DNA from: PALSA-660 sp036508075
GTDB lineage: Bacteria > Actinomycetota > Coriobacteriia > Anaerosomatales > PALSA-660
Reading direction: 5' to 3'
Assembly (NCBI GenBank): GCA_036508075.1
Contig: DATCIA010000067.1
Location: 1-7,896, forward strand
Length of the DNA stretch: 7,896 nt
Shown here: positions 1 to 7,324 of the stretch, one piece after another
Layout: every line of letters starts with the position of its first letter
How positions within the stretch are numbered: the first letter of the stretch is position 1
Notes under the pieces: model-generated
Seen by the model: the letters and a program-made list of their open reading frames with translations, nothing else
What the model was told of the DNA's origin: nothing
Databases searched by the model: none
Position numbers and translations under genes: made by a program

Positions 1-526
1 TGGAGTGTCGCTTCTCGAACTCGTAGGCGAGGTACATCTCGCGGATCTTGCGCGATGCCGTGATCTTGTAGCGCTCGGCCACCAGGATGGTGTTGCGCAC
101 GTACTGCTGCGTGATCGTCGAGGCGCCCTCCTTCATCGACAGGGTGGTGATGTCGATGAACACGGCGCGTGCGATACCGACGGCGTCGACGCCGTTGTGC
201 TGGTAGAAACGCTCGTCCTCGACGGCGACCACGGCGTGGGCCAGGTCGGTGGAGATCGCGCTCAGTGGCACGATCTCCCGGTTCTCGAGGTAGAAGTTGG
301 CCAGGAGCTTGCCGTTGGCCGAGTAGATCTTTGTCGGCTGCGCCACGGCGAACGCGTTGGGGTCGTCGACGTTCGGGAGGTCCTTGAGCGCGTTCGTGAC
401 GTACACGTACGCGACGCCGGTGCCGATGACGACGACCGCGAGGATGACGACCGCGATCGCGGCGAGGACTATCGGGACAGCGCGACGCGGGCGCTGCTGT
501 CGTTCGCGTCGGAGCCTGCTTGGCAT
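1..526 (-). CDS. Class A penicillin-binding protein (PBP1A-like), N-terminal part, truncated by the window edge
   Basis: Read on the minus strand from an ATG at 526, an open frame of 175 codons runs off the left edge. Class A PBPs polymerise lipid II into glycan strands (GT51) and cross-link peptides (transpeptidase) outside the membrane; only the anchor and early GT51 are visible. Residues 1-17 are basic (RLRRERQQRPRR), 18-43 form one membrane segment, and GT51 begins near 60. Its motifs are intact: VEDERFYQH with catalytic Glu103, GASTITQQY at 134-142, and RKIRE with the second acidic residue Glu163. A purine-rich AAGGAAGAGG lies just before the ATG and supports this start. The transpeptidase domain would lie left of the window, so its presence is unproven; a monofunctional glycosyltransferase is possible but less likely. 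It resembles the PBP at 3108-5702 in the same motifs but is clearly diverged. It is divergent from the U32 gene at 671. Confidence 0.88.
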   Translation of the reverse strand, partial: MPSRLRRERQQRPRRAVPIVLAAIAVVILAVVVIGTGVAYVYVTNALKDLPNVDDPNAFAVAQPTKIYSANGKLLANFYLENREIVPLSAISTDLAHAVVAVEDERFYQHNGVDAVGIARAVFIDITTLSMKEGASTITQQYVRNTILVAERYKITASRKIREMYLAYEFEKRHS

Positions 527-561
527 CCTCTTCCTTACGCTCGTAGCCTGACCGTCCGTAT

Positions 562-567
562 AGGGTA
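562..567 (-). promoter_or_regulatory. Possible -10 element for the partial PBP gene
   Basis: On the minus strand TACCCT fits the TANNNT -10 pattern and lies about 36 bases before the ATG at 526, which would give a leader of about 30 nt with room for the AAGGA ribosome site. I see no convincing -35 hexamer 16-18 bases further upstream and no TG extension, so this is a weak call. Confidence 0.2.
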
Positions 568-623
568 CCTGCTCGGGTGCCGTGATGCGCGCATGTACGC
601 CGAACCGTTACATACATGTTAGT

Positions 624-640
624 GTCGCCCAAGAGGCGAC
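624..640. other. Perfect 6-bp hairpin in the divergent PBP/U32 intergenic region
   Basis: GTCGCC (624-629), loop CAAGA, GGCGAC (635-640). It ends 30 bases before the GTG of the U32 gene, so it would lie in that gene's leader if transcription starts upstream. It has no U-tract and is not terminator-like. It could be an mRNA stem or an operator-like inverted repeat. A separate 10-bp palindrome, ATGCGCGCAT, lies at 585-594. The rest of 527-670 holds no small gene that I can support. Confidence 0.3.
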
Positions 641-670
641 CATCCTGTCATCGTCGATAAGGTAACCCCC

Positions 671-3079
671 GTGAACCACCGAACGCCACGGCGAACGACC
701 GAACTGCTCGCTCCTGCGGGCGGCTTCGACGCGCTGCGGGCGGCGGTCCGAAATGGCGCGGACGCGGTCTATCTCGGCACGACGGATCTCAACGCCCGCC
801 GTGGCGCGGAGAACTTCACCCTTCAGACGCTCGGTGAGGCATGCCGGTTCGCGCACCTGCGCAACACCAAGGTCTACCTCACGGCGAACGTCGTGGTGCT
901 CGAGGAGGAGATGCCTCCGGCGCTGGACATGATCGCCCGCGCGTGGGAGTCGGGTGTCGATGCCGTCATCGTCCAGGATCTCGGTCTTCTGCGCGCGCTC
1001 GCACTCACGCTCCCCGAGGTGCGCGTGCACGCGTCCACCCAGATCGACGTCCACAACGCCGACTCGGTCGCGGCGCTCGCCGAGCTCGGGGTCTCGCGCG
1101 TGACGCTCGCGCGCGAACTGTCCGTCGCGGAGATCGCGGCGCTCTCCGCGTCCTCGCCGGTCCAGCTCGAGAGCTTCGTGCACGGCTCGTTGTGCTTCTG
1201 CCACTCGGGGCAGTGCTTCATGTCCTCGATGGTGGGCGGCAGGTCGGCGAACCGCGGCCTGTGCGCGCAACCGTGCCGGCTTCCCTACGATCTGGTCGAC
1301 GCCGACGGCGTCGTCGCCGAGGTGCCCGGCCGCTACCTGCTGAGTCCGAAGGACCTCGCCGGGGTCGAGCTGCTTCCGGGCCTGGTCGCGGCGGGAGTCT
1401 CAGCGCTCAAGATCGAGGGGCGAATGAAGAGTCCCGAGTACGTGGCTTCGGTGGTGTCCGTCTACCGCGCCGCGCTCGACCGGGCGTTGGCCGATCCCTC
1501 GACGTTCGAGGTCCTTCCCGCCGAGACCGAGCGGCTCGAGGAGGCGTTCAACCGGGGGTTCACCCACGGATACCTCGCCGACATCCGCGACGACCGGATG
1601 ATGAGCTACACGCGGCCCAACAACCGCGGCGTCCCCCTTGGCCGCGTGGAGAGGACCTCGCCCGGGCACGCGACGATCGTGCTGGACCGCTCGCTCGAGT
1701 CCGCCGACACGATCGAGTTCTGGACCGCGACCGGGCGGTTCGCCCAGCAGGCGAGGGAACTCGCTTTGGACGGAGGTCCGGCTGCGGCCGCCCCGGCGGG
1801 GGCCAGCGTGACGATCGCAGTCGACGGCGCGGTACGGCCCGGTGACCGTGTGTTCCGGGTGGTCAACGCGGCGCTCAATGACGCGGCGCGCCGCTCGTGG
1901 CAAGCCGTCGAGGAGCGTCGCCCGGTCCCGGTCCGCGTCGCGGTCACGCTGAGGGTGGGGGAGCCCTCAGTACTCGAACTGGCCGCAGGCGACGTCTCGG
2001 TCACCGTCTCGGGCCCCGTGGTCGAAGCGGCACGCACGAAGCCCGTGACGGCGGACGAGGTGGTCGAGCATGTCGGGCGTTTCGGTGGGACGCCCTACGC
2101 GGCGCAGGACGTGACCGTGCACCTCGATGCGGGCGCCGGTCTCGGGTTCTCCACCCTCCACCGCCTGCGTCGTGAGGCCGTCGATCGGCTCGACGCCGAG
2201 CGCCTCGCGCCGTGGTCGGGACGGCTTCTGCCCGCATCTCCCGAGCCGCCCGCGCTCCCGCGTGCTTCCGTGGGTACCCGGAGTCCGGATCTCGTCGTCG
2301 CCGTGCTCACGCGCGCCGCCGCGGATGTCTGTCGCGAGGCAGGCGCCGACAGGGTCGTGCTCGCTTGTGGAAGCAAGCCCCGCGTCGGCGCGCCGTTCGG
2401 TGCGCACCTGCCAAGGCTCGTCCACGATTCGCAGATGCCGCGGGTGCTCGAGTGTGCCGGAGCGTCCGCCGATGCGGCCGTGGCGGGGAACCTCGGCGTG
2501 GTGCGGCGCCTGGGCGCGGAGGGCCGCACGGTTGAGGCCGACTGGGGCCTGAACGTCGTGAACCCGTGGGCGGTCGAGGCGCTGGCCGGCCTCGGCGCGA
2601 CGGCCGTGTGGGCGTCGACGGAGCTCTCGGGGCGCCAGATCGCCTCGCTGGTGGCGGGTTCGCGGGTGCCGGTGGGGGTCGTCGTAGGAGGCCGGCTTGA
2701 ACTGATGGTCGCCGAGCACTGTGTGCTCCAGGCCGCAGGGCCGTGTGACCACGTGTGCGCAGGCTGCACGCGCCGCTCGCGGCAGTGGGTCCTCCGTGAC
2801 CGGAAGGGCTACGAGATGCCGGTGACCACGGACGCAGAGGGACGGGCGCACGTGTACAACGCGGTCCCCTTGGACCTTTCGCGCGCACTGCCCGAGCTGC
2901 TGGCGGCCGGTGTCTCCGCGTTGAGGCTCGACCTGCAGTCGTCGGGCGCCCAGGAGGCTGCGGCGCTCACGCGCGCGTGGCGCGCGCGCTTGGACGCTGC
3001 GCTCAAGGGCGAGAGACTGCCGGACACGCCCGTGACCGAGCCGTCGACATCGGCGCACTTCTTCCGCGGTCTGCGCTGA
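671..3079 (+). CDS. U32-family protein with DUF3656-type C-terminal half (RlhA/TrhP-like RNA hydroxylase)
   Basis: 802 residues from a GTG start, chosen because AAGGT at 659-663 sits 7 bases upstream and the family's N-terminal signature follows at once (ELLAPAGGFDALRAAVRNGA, residues 11-30). U32 proteins are called collagenase-like peptidases, but characterised relatives are RNA hydroxylation enzymes: RlhA (23S rRNA C2501) and TrhP (tRNA U34), linked to an iron-sulfur cluster and prephenate. The U32 core covers roughly 10-320: FVHGSLCFCHSGQC at 169-182, then GGRSANRGLCAQPCR at 189-203 (Cys175, 177, 182, 198, 202), then KIEGRMKSPEYV at 247-258. A middle DUF3656-like region separates this from a second cysteine group (Cys684, 692, 696, 699) followed by LRDRKGYEMPV. 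No signal peptide or membrane segment is visible, so it is cytoplasmic. The long form fits RlhA better than TrhP, but the RNA target cannot be read from sequence. It ends 28 bases from the convergent PBP gene. Confidence 0.9.
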   Translation: MNHRTPRRTTELLAPAGGFDALRAAVRNGADAVYLGTTDLNARRGAENFTLQTLGEACRFAHLRNTKVYLTANVVVLEEEMPPALDMIARAWESGVDAVIVQDLGLLRALALTLPEVRVHASTQIDVHNADSVAALAELGVSRVTLARELSVAEIAALSASSPVQLESFVHGSLCFCHSGQCFMSSMVGGRSANRGLCAQPCRLPYDLVDADGVVAEVPGRYLLSPKDLAGVELLPGLVAAGVSALKIEGRMKSPEYVASVVSVYRAALDRALADPSTFEVLPAETERLEEAFNRGFTHGYLADIRDDRMMSYTRPNNRGVPLGRVERTSPGHATIVLDRSLESADTIEFWTATGRFAQQARELALDGGPAAAAPAGASVTIAVDGAVRPGDRVFRVVNAALNDAARRSWQAVEERRPVPVRVAVTLRVGEPSVLELAAGDVSVTVSGPVVEAARTKPVTADEVVEHVGRFGGTPYAAQDVTVHLDAGAGLGFSTLHRLRREAVDRLDAERLAPWSGRLLPASPEPPALPRASVGTRSPDLVVAVLTRAAADVCREAGADRVVLACGSKPRVGAPFGAHLPRLVHDSQMPRVLECAGASADAAVAGNLGVVRRLGAEGRTVEADWGLNVVNPWAVEALAGLGATAVWASTELSGRQIASLVAGSRVPVGVVVGGRLELMVAEHCVLQAAGPCDHVCAGCTRRSRQWVLRDRKGYEMPVTTDAEGRAHVYNAVPLDLSRALPELLAAGVSALRLDLQSSGAQEAAALTRAWRARLDAALKGERLPDTPVTEPSTSAHFFRGLR

Positions 3080-3107
3080 CGTCGGCCGGGCACGCGGTGC
3101 GCTGCGG

Positions 3108-5702
3108 CTACTGGACCACCACGGTCTTCACGAGCGACACCGTCGTCCCGCGGTCGTCAGTGATCCACAGCGTGACGCTGTAGGACTTGACCGCGGCGAA
3201 GGTGTGGGTCGCCTTCTTGCCCGACGTGGAGTCCTTGGTGCCGTCCCCGTATTCCCAGACCCACTTCACGATGGTGCCGTCGACATCCGAGCTCGCGCTC
3301 CCATCGAAGCTCACCGTCTTGTTCGCAAGTGGCGGCTTCGGAGACCAGTCGAACACGGCCGTCGGGGGTCTGTTCGTCGAGCCGCCGCCGGTCCCGACCG
3401 TCAGCGTGACCACGGTCACGCTCGTGATCGTGCTGCCGGCGAACGGGTCCTGTGCGGCGACGACTCCGCCGGCGACCCCGGAGACGTCCTTCGCCACGAC
3501 GCTGTACTTCAGAGCGAGCTTGTCGAGCGCGGCGAACGCATCGATCTTCGCCATGCCGACCAGGTTGGGCATCTTGAGGCCGATCGCGCTCTTGTGAAGG
3601 GTGCATGGCTCGGGAGTATGGCCCGTGAGGAAGAGCGCCGAGCCCGTCTTGGGACACAGCGGCGTGGCGGCGCCACCCGAGTCGAGGCAGATCCTCGCGC
3701 TCACGAGGCCCGAGGGGCGCTTGAACTGCGTCTCGGGCTGTCCCGCGAGAGCCGACTTCATGAACGCCGCCCAGATCCGGGCGGGGAACGAGCCGCCCGT
3801 GACCCTGATGCCGTGGACGGACGTCATCGGCTTCTGCGAGTCGGCGTACCCGACCCACACGGAGCAGGCTAGGTCCGGCGTGTAGCCGCAGAACCACGCG
3901 TCGGCGTTGTTCTGGGTGGTTCCCGTCTTGCCGGCGGCCGGCCGGCCGATCGAGGCCGCGGAGCCCGTGCCGTGCTGGATCACGCCCTTGAGGATGTCGG
4001 TCGTCAGGTACGCGACCGCCGCGTCGATGGCGCGCTTCGCGGTCGCGTCGGCCTTGAAGAGGTCCTTGCCGTCCTTGTCGGTCACCTTGAGTATCCCGAC
4101 GGGTTCCGCGTGCATGCCGCCGTCTGCCAACGTGGCGTAGGCGGACGCCATCTCGAGCGGTGTCACACCTTCGGCCATGCCTCCGAGCGCCACGGCGGGC
4201 ACCGGGGTGATCTTGGTCACGATGCCCATGTCCTTCGCGGTGCCAACGACGTTGTCGGCGCCGACCTTGAGGACGAGCTGGGCGAACACGGGGTTGATCG
4301 AGTGCCAGGTGGCGACGCGCAGGCGTATCTGCCCCTTGTATCCGGGCTCGCCCGCCACGCTCCACGTCTGACCGCCCGGGATCTTGAGCTTCGTGGAGTC
4401 CGCCTTGAAGGTCTGCTCGGGTGAGATGCCCGCGGCCAGCGCGGTGGCCAGGACGAACGGCTTGAACGCCGAACCCGACTGCCGATGGCCCTGGACCGCG
4501 ACGTTGTACTGCTGCTTCGCGAAGTCGCGGCCGCCGACCATCGCGAGTATCTGACCGGTCTTGGGGTCCAGCGCCACGACCGCCGCCGACGGGTCGGTCT
4601 TCCGATTCAGCTGCGAGGCGACCGCCTTCTCAGCGGCTGTCTGCATCTTCAGGTCGAGGGTCGTCGTCACTCGCAGCCCACCGCGGTACACCGCGTCCTC
4701 GCCGTAGAGCTCGACCAGCTTCGTCTTGAGGTACTCGACGAAGTAGGGGGCCTTCGTGGCCGCATGCTTCAGCCCCGTCGTCACGACCGGCGACGCTTCG
4801 GCGGAGGCATAGGCGGCTTCACCTATGTATCCCTGGTCGCGCATCTGGCCCAGCACAACGTCGCGCCGCTGCTTGGCCGCAGTCGGATCGAGGTACGGGG
4901 AGTAGCGTCCGGGCGACTTGATGACGCCCGCGAGCATCGCGGACTCGGGCAGAGTCAGCTGCTTCACGGACTTCCCGAAGTAGGTCTTCGCCGCGGTCTG
5001 CACGCCGTAGGAGCCGTGCCCGAAGTAGATCGTGTTGAGGTACATCGCAAGGATCTCGTCCTTGGAGTACGACTGCTCCAGCTTGTAGGCGAGCAGCGCC
5101 TCCTGGATCTTGCGCTTGATGCTCATCTCGTCGCCGACGAACGCCTGCTTCACGTACTGTTGGGTGATGGTCGAGCCGCCTTGGACCTGGGCTCCGGCTT
5201 TGATGTCGACGACCACCGCGCGGGCCAAGCCGAGCAGGTCGACGCCGGGGTGCTCGTAGTAGCGCTGGTCTTCGGTGGCGATGACCGCCTCGCGCAGCGT
5301 GCTCGGCATGTCAGAGAGAGGCACCAGTTGCCGGTTCTGGTCGGCGAACAGGTCGGCGATGGTCTTGCCGTTGCGGTCGACGATCCGCGTCGTGAGGTCC
5401 GTGCCCTTGAGCGGCTTCGTCGGATCGGGCAGCCCCGCGGTCATGCTGTTGACCACCACGCAGCCGGTGACGCCGAGGGCGACCAGCACCAGGGCCAGGA
5501 TCAGCAGGGTGATGCGCAGGACCGGCCGCCGGCGCTTGACGCCCGGACGGTTGCCGGTCCTCACGGGGCCGCGCGGCTGCTGAGGGAACGTCCTCGGGGC
5601 GTCGGACCGCGCCGATCGGGGCCGCGGTGCCGGGGGTGTTGATCCCCGCCGGGCCTGAGGATCCGTGGAACGTGGCGGACGTCTGTCGTTGTTGTTTGCC
5701 AT
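3108..5702 (-). CDS. Class A penicillin-binding protein with C-terminal PASTA and PKD domains
   Basis: 864 residues, bifunctional peptidoglycan glycosyltransferase/DD-transpeptidase anchored in the membrane with its active sites outside. Order: Pro/Arg-rich disordered cytoplasmic tail 1-62; membrane helix about 63-87; GT51 about 100-290, with ATEDQRYYEH (Glu144), GGSTITQQY at 175-183 and KRKIQE (Glu201); linker; transpeptidase about 370-650, with SAFK (Ser411, Lys414), SIN at 468-470 and KTGT at 592-595. All catalytic motifs are intact. A cysteine-containing segment typical of Gram-positive PBP1A follows (ICLDSGG at 671-677, Cys683, Cys700). Then come one PASTA domain (about 708-770), a Gly-rich linker and a terminal PKD fold (about 778-864, with FDGSASSD and WEYGDG). 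PASTA binds peptidoglycan/muropeptides; PKD is an Ig-like extracellular binding or spacer module. The ATG is the only plausible start, because the next Met is at the end of the membrane helix. The gene is divergent from tyrS and convergent with U32. Confidence 0.95.
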   Translation of the reverse strand: MANNNDRRPPRSTDPQARRGSTPPAPRPRSARSDAPRTFPQQPRGPVRTGNRPGVKRRRPVLRITLLILALVLVALGVTGCVVVNSMTAGLPDPTKPLKGTDLTTRIVDRNGKTIADLFADQNRQLVPLSDMPSTLREAVIATEDQRYYEHPGVDLLGLARAVVVDIKAGAQVQGGSTITQQYVKQAFVGDEMSIKRKIQEALLAYKLEQSYSKDEILAMYLNTIYFGHGSYGVQTAAKTYFGKSVKQLTLPESAMLAGVIKSPGRYSPYLDPTAAKQRRDVVLGQMRDQGYIGEAAYASAEASPVVTTGLKHAATKAPYFVEYLKTKLVELYGEDAVYRGGLRVTTTLDLKMQTAAEKAVASQLNRKTDPSAAVVALDPKTGQILAMVGGRDFAKQQYNVAVQGHRQSGSAFKPFVLATALAAGISPEQTFKADSTKLKIPGGQTWSVAGEPGYKGQIRLRVATWHSINPVFAQLVLKVGADNVVGTAKDMGIVTKITPVPAVALGGMAEGVTPLEMASAYATLADGGMHAEPVGILKVTDKDGKDLFKADATAKRAIDAAVAYLTTDILKGVIQHGTGSAASIGRPAAGKTGTTQNNADAWFCGYTPDLACSVWVGYADSQKPMTSVHGIRVTGGSFPARIWAAFMKSALAGQPETQFKRPSGLVSARICLDSGGAATPLCPKTGSALFLTGHTPEPCTLHKSAIGLKMPNLVGMAKIDAFAALDKLALKYSVVAKDVSGVAGGVVAAQDPFAGSTITSVTVVTLTVGTGGGSTNRPPTAVFDWSPKPPLANKTVSFDGSASSDVDGTIVKWVWEYGDGTKDSTSGKKATHTFAAVKSYSVTLWITDDRGTTVSLVKTVVVQ

Positions 5703-5708
5703 ACCCTC

Positions 5709-5714
5709 ACTCTA
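5709..5714 (-). promoter_or_regulatory. Possible -10 hexamer for the complete PBP, placed for leaderless transcription
   Basis: On the minus strand the bases before the ATG at 5702 read TAGAGTGAGGGT. TAGAGT fits TANNNT and ends 6 bases before the ATG, so initiation would fall at or next to the start codon. The only Shine-Dalgarno-like run, GAGGG, ends one base before the ATG, too close for normal use. The surrounding TAGATATAGAGT is a local AT-rich island in GC-rich DNA. No -35 hexamer is visible, so this remains a candidate. Confidence 0.3.
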
Positions 5715-5821
5715 TATCTATGTGTGGACGACGACGCGATCGACCGTCGGTCCGTGTCGCGGACTGGTCGGGTGGAGGCGCGTTCAACGAGTGCGCACGC
5801 CCGGGAACCTCCCGTGGCGCA

Positions 5822-5830
5822 TGCTAGTAT
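5822..5830 (+). promoter_or_regulatory. Extended -10 promoter for tyrS
   Basis: TGC followed by TAGTAT (5825-5830) matches the extended -10 pattern TGN-TANNNT. Transcription would start near 5837, giving a leader of about 83 nt before the GTG at 5920. No good -35 hexamer lies 16-18 bases upstream, which is tolerated for extended -10 promoters. The leader can form a weak 5-bp stem (GCCGA 5847-5851 with TCGGC 5860-5864) but shows no T-box consensus and no terminator, so I see no attenuator for this synthetase gene. Confidence 0.45.
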
Positions 5831-5901
5831 GGCCTGCAAAACCGTTGCCGACCACGATATCGGCCGTGCCGTCATCGGTCCGTGAAGTCCCGCGGACCCG
5901 G

Positions 5902-5918
5902 AGAGGACCAAGAGGACC
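5902..5918 (+). promoter_or_regulatory. Tandem Shine-Dalgarno-like repeat before tyrS
   Basis: The octamer AGAGGACC occurs at 5902-5909 and again at 5911-5918. GAGG in the second copy ends 4 bases before the GTG at 5920 and is the likely ribosome site; in the first copy it ends 13 bases upstream. This decides the start: neither the upstream in-frame extension, which overlaps the divergent PBP gene, nor the downstream ATG at 5941 has such a site. Confidence 0.55.
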
Positions 5919-5919
5919 C

Positions 5920-7128
5920 GTGCTCTCTCCCGAACAGCAGATGCACGTCATCGAGAGCGGCACCGAGGCCATCGTGCCGAGGGCCGCGCTTCTCGACAAG
6001 CTGGCGACCGGCCGGCCGCTGCGGATCAAGCTGGGGGTCGACCCCACGGCGCCCGATCTGCACCTCGGCCACGCCGTACCTCTGCGAAAGCTGCGCCAGT
6101 TCCAGGACCTCGGCCACGTCGTGGTCCTGATCATCGGCGACTTCACGGCATTCATCGGCGACCCCTCGGGTCGCAGCGCGACGCGTCCGGCGCTCACTTT
6201 CGAGCAGATCGAAGTCAACGCACAGACCTATATCGCGCAGGCCTTCCGGATACTCGACCCGGAGCGTACCGAACTGCGCCGCAACTCCGACTGGCTCGCG
6301 CCCCTTGGATTCGCCGACCTGCTCAGGCTCACGAGTCGCTTCACGGTGGCGCGCATCCTCGAGCGTGACGATTTCGCGAAGCGCTACGCCGAGCAGCGCC
6401 CCATCTCGCTGCACGAGTGCCTCTACCCGGTGGCGCAGGCGTACGACTCGGTCGTGGTGGAGGCCGACGTCGAGATCGGCGGCACCGACCAGCTCTTCAA
6501 CCTGCTCGCCGGTCGCGAACTCATGGAGAAGCAGGGGATGGAGCCCCAGGTCTGTCTGACCCTGCCGCTGCTGGAGGGTACCGACGGCGTCCAGAAGATG
6601 AGCAAGTCCTACGGCAATGCGATAGGGCTGACCGACGCTCCCGACGAGATGTTCGGCAAGATCATGTCGATCCCGGACTCTCTGACCGTGAAGTACTACC
6701 GCCTGGCCACCCCGCTGCCCGTCGACGAGATCGAGGCGGTCGAGGCCGGTATCGCTTCGGGAGCCATCCATCCGGGTGTCCAGAAGCGTCACCTGGCTCG
6801 CTCCATCGTGGAGGTCTACCACGGAGCCGACGCGGCGGTCGACGCGGAGGCGGCGTTCGATCGCGTCTTCAAGCGCCACGAGGCGCCCGCTGACGTCCCC
6901 GAGGTCGTGGTCGACAGCACAGACCCGATCCACCTGCCCGCGCTGCTCAAGGAGCTCGGCTTCGCCTCGTCCAACGCCGAAGGACGGCGCTTGATCGACG
7001 GAGGGGGCGTGAAGATCGATGGCGACCCTGTCGCGGCCCGCGTGTACGACCTGGCGTGGGACGCCGTTTCCGGCCGGATCGTGCAGGCCGGCAGGCGTCA
7101 ATTCGCCCGCCCGGTCGCCCGTTCGTAG
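5920..7128 (+). CDS. tyrS: Tyrosyl-tRNA synthetase
   Basis: 402 residues from a GTG start, a class Ic aminoacyl-tRNA synthetase that charges tRNA-Tyr with tyrosine using ATP in the cytoplasm; the length is normal for the family. Visible in order: the HIGH-type motif HLGH at 48-51 within KLGVDPTAPDLHLGHA; GDFTAFIGDPSGRSATRP; the tyrosine pocket region with QAYDS (Gln173, Tyr175, Asp176) and GGTDQ (187-191); KMSKS at 226-230; and a C-terminal S4-like RNA-binding domain from about 335 (LLKELGFASSNAEGRRLID, then VKIDGD). The exact KMSKS and the sequence around it suggest the TyrZ-like bacterial subgroup rather than the E. coli type, which has KFGKT; this sub-grouping is from memory. The frame stays open upstream to 5665, but that part is antisense to the PBP start and has no family similarity. 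The gene ends only 17 bases before the first rRNA-type promoter. Confidence 0.97.
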   Translation: MLSPEQQMHVIESGTEAIVPRAALLDKLATGRPLRIKLGVDPTAPDLHLGHAVPLRKLRQFQDLGHVVVLIIGDFTAFIGDPSGRSATRPALTFEQIEVNAQTYIAQAFRILDPERTELRRNSDWLAPLGFADLLRLTSRFTVARILERDDFAKRYAEQRPISLHECLYPVAQAYDSVVVEADVEIGGTDQLFNLLAGRELMEKQGMEPQVCLTLPLLEGTDGVQKMSKSYGNAIGLTDAPDEMFGKIMSIPDSLTVKYYRLATPLPVDEIEAVEAGIASGAIHPGVQKRHLARSIVEVYHGADAAVDAEAAFDRVFKRHEAPADVPEVVVDSTDPIHLPALLKELGFASSNAEGRRLIDGGGVKIDGDPVAARVYDLAWDAVSGRIVQAGRRQFARPVARS

Positions 7129-7145
7129 CTGGTTCGAACTGGTCC

Positions 7146-7174
7146 TTGCGGGGCACGATGGGCGGTGCTATTCT
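7146..7174 (+). promoter_or_regulatory. Upstream sigma-A-type promoter P1 of the rRNA leader region
   Basis: TTGCGG (7146-7151), a spacer of exactly 17 bases, then TATTCT (7169-7174) with a TGC extension (7166-7168). The predicted start is near 7181. The bases after the -10, ATCCCTC, closely match those after the -10 of the second promoter (ATCCCCC), which suggests a shared C-rich discriminator and related control. It begins 17 bases after the tyrS stop codon. Confidence 0.7.
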
Positions 7175-7220
7175 ATCCCTCGCCACTTCGGCGGTCCTGA
7201 CGCTACGAACGCGGAGCGGG

Positions 7221-7231
7221 GCTTTGAAAAC
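7221..7231 (+). promoter_or_regulatory. boxA-like antitermination element downstream of P1
   Basis: GCTTTGAAAAC resembles the Gram-positive rRNA boxA (CTTTGAAAAC core), the RNA site for NusB/S10-dependent antitermination. It lies about 40 nt into the predicted P1 transcript and ahead of the terminator-like hairpin, the position expected for read-through control. The same core recurs after the second promoter. Confidence 0.45.
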
Positions 7232-7299
7232 GAGCATCCTTCTGGAAGCTGACCACTAAGGGAAACGCTAGTCGCGTAAGCGACAGGCCGACTTCTGAC

Positions 7300-7324
7300 G
7301 GGCGCCTCCACAGCGGGGGCGCTC
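7300..7324 (+). terminator. Terminator-like hairpin between tyrS and rRNA promoter P2
   Basis: A continuous stem of 10 pairs: GGGCGCCTCC (7300-7309) with GGGGGCGCTC (7315-7324), including two G-U wobbles, with loop ACAGC. The stem is very GC-rich, but the following run is only CTTTCA, so the U-tract is poor and termination may be partial. It could end the P1 transcript, tyrS read-through, or both. It lies 50 bases before the -35 of P2. Confidence 0.5.

Noticed and set aside
1..526. The left PBP as a pseudogene or broken gene
   Set aside because: The frame is open with intact GT51 motifs up to the first bases of the window. It is cut by the window edge, not by a mutation.
608..1270. Open frames antisense to the U32 gene, including a 220-codon frame
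   Set aside because: They are low-complexity Arg/Glu-rich shadows of a GC-rich gene with no family similarity. The plus-strand U32 frame has clear motifs over its full length.
1967..3058. A 363-codon minus-strand frame over the U32 gene
   Set aside because: Its composition is typical of antisense frames in GC-rich DNA; it has no recognisable domain, no ribosome site and full overlap with a well-supported gene.
3080..3107. A terminator between the convergent U32 and PBP genes
   Set aside because: The only stem is a 4-bp GCAC-GCG-GTGC with no U-tract on either strand. Nothing convincing fits in 28 bases.
5665..5919. In-frame N-terminal extension of tyrS
   Set aside because: It would overlap the start of the divergent PBP gene and pass through its control region and the tyrS promoter. 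The family start with a ribosome site fits the GTG at 5920.
5837..5919. A T-box or other attenuator in the tyrS leader
   Set aside because: There is no T-box consensus, no specifier-loop stem and no terminator hairpin with a U-tract, and the leader is only about 83 nt.
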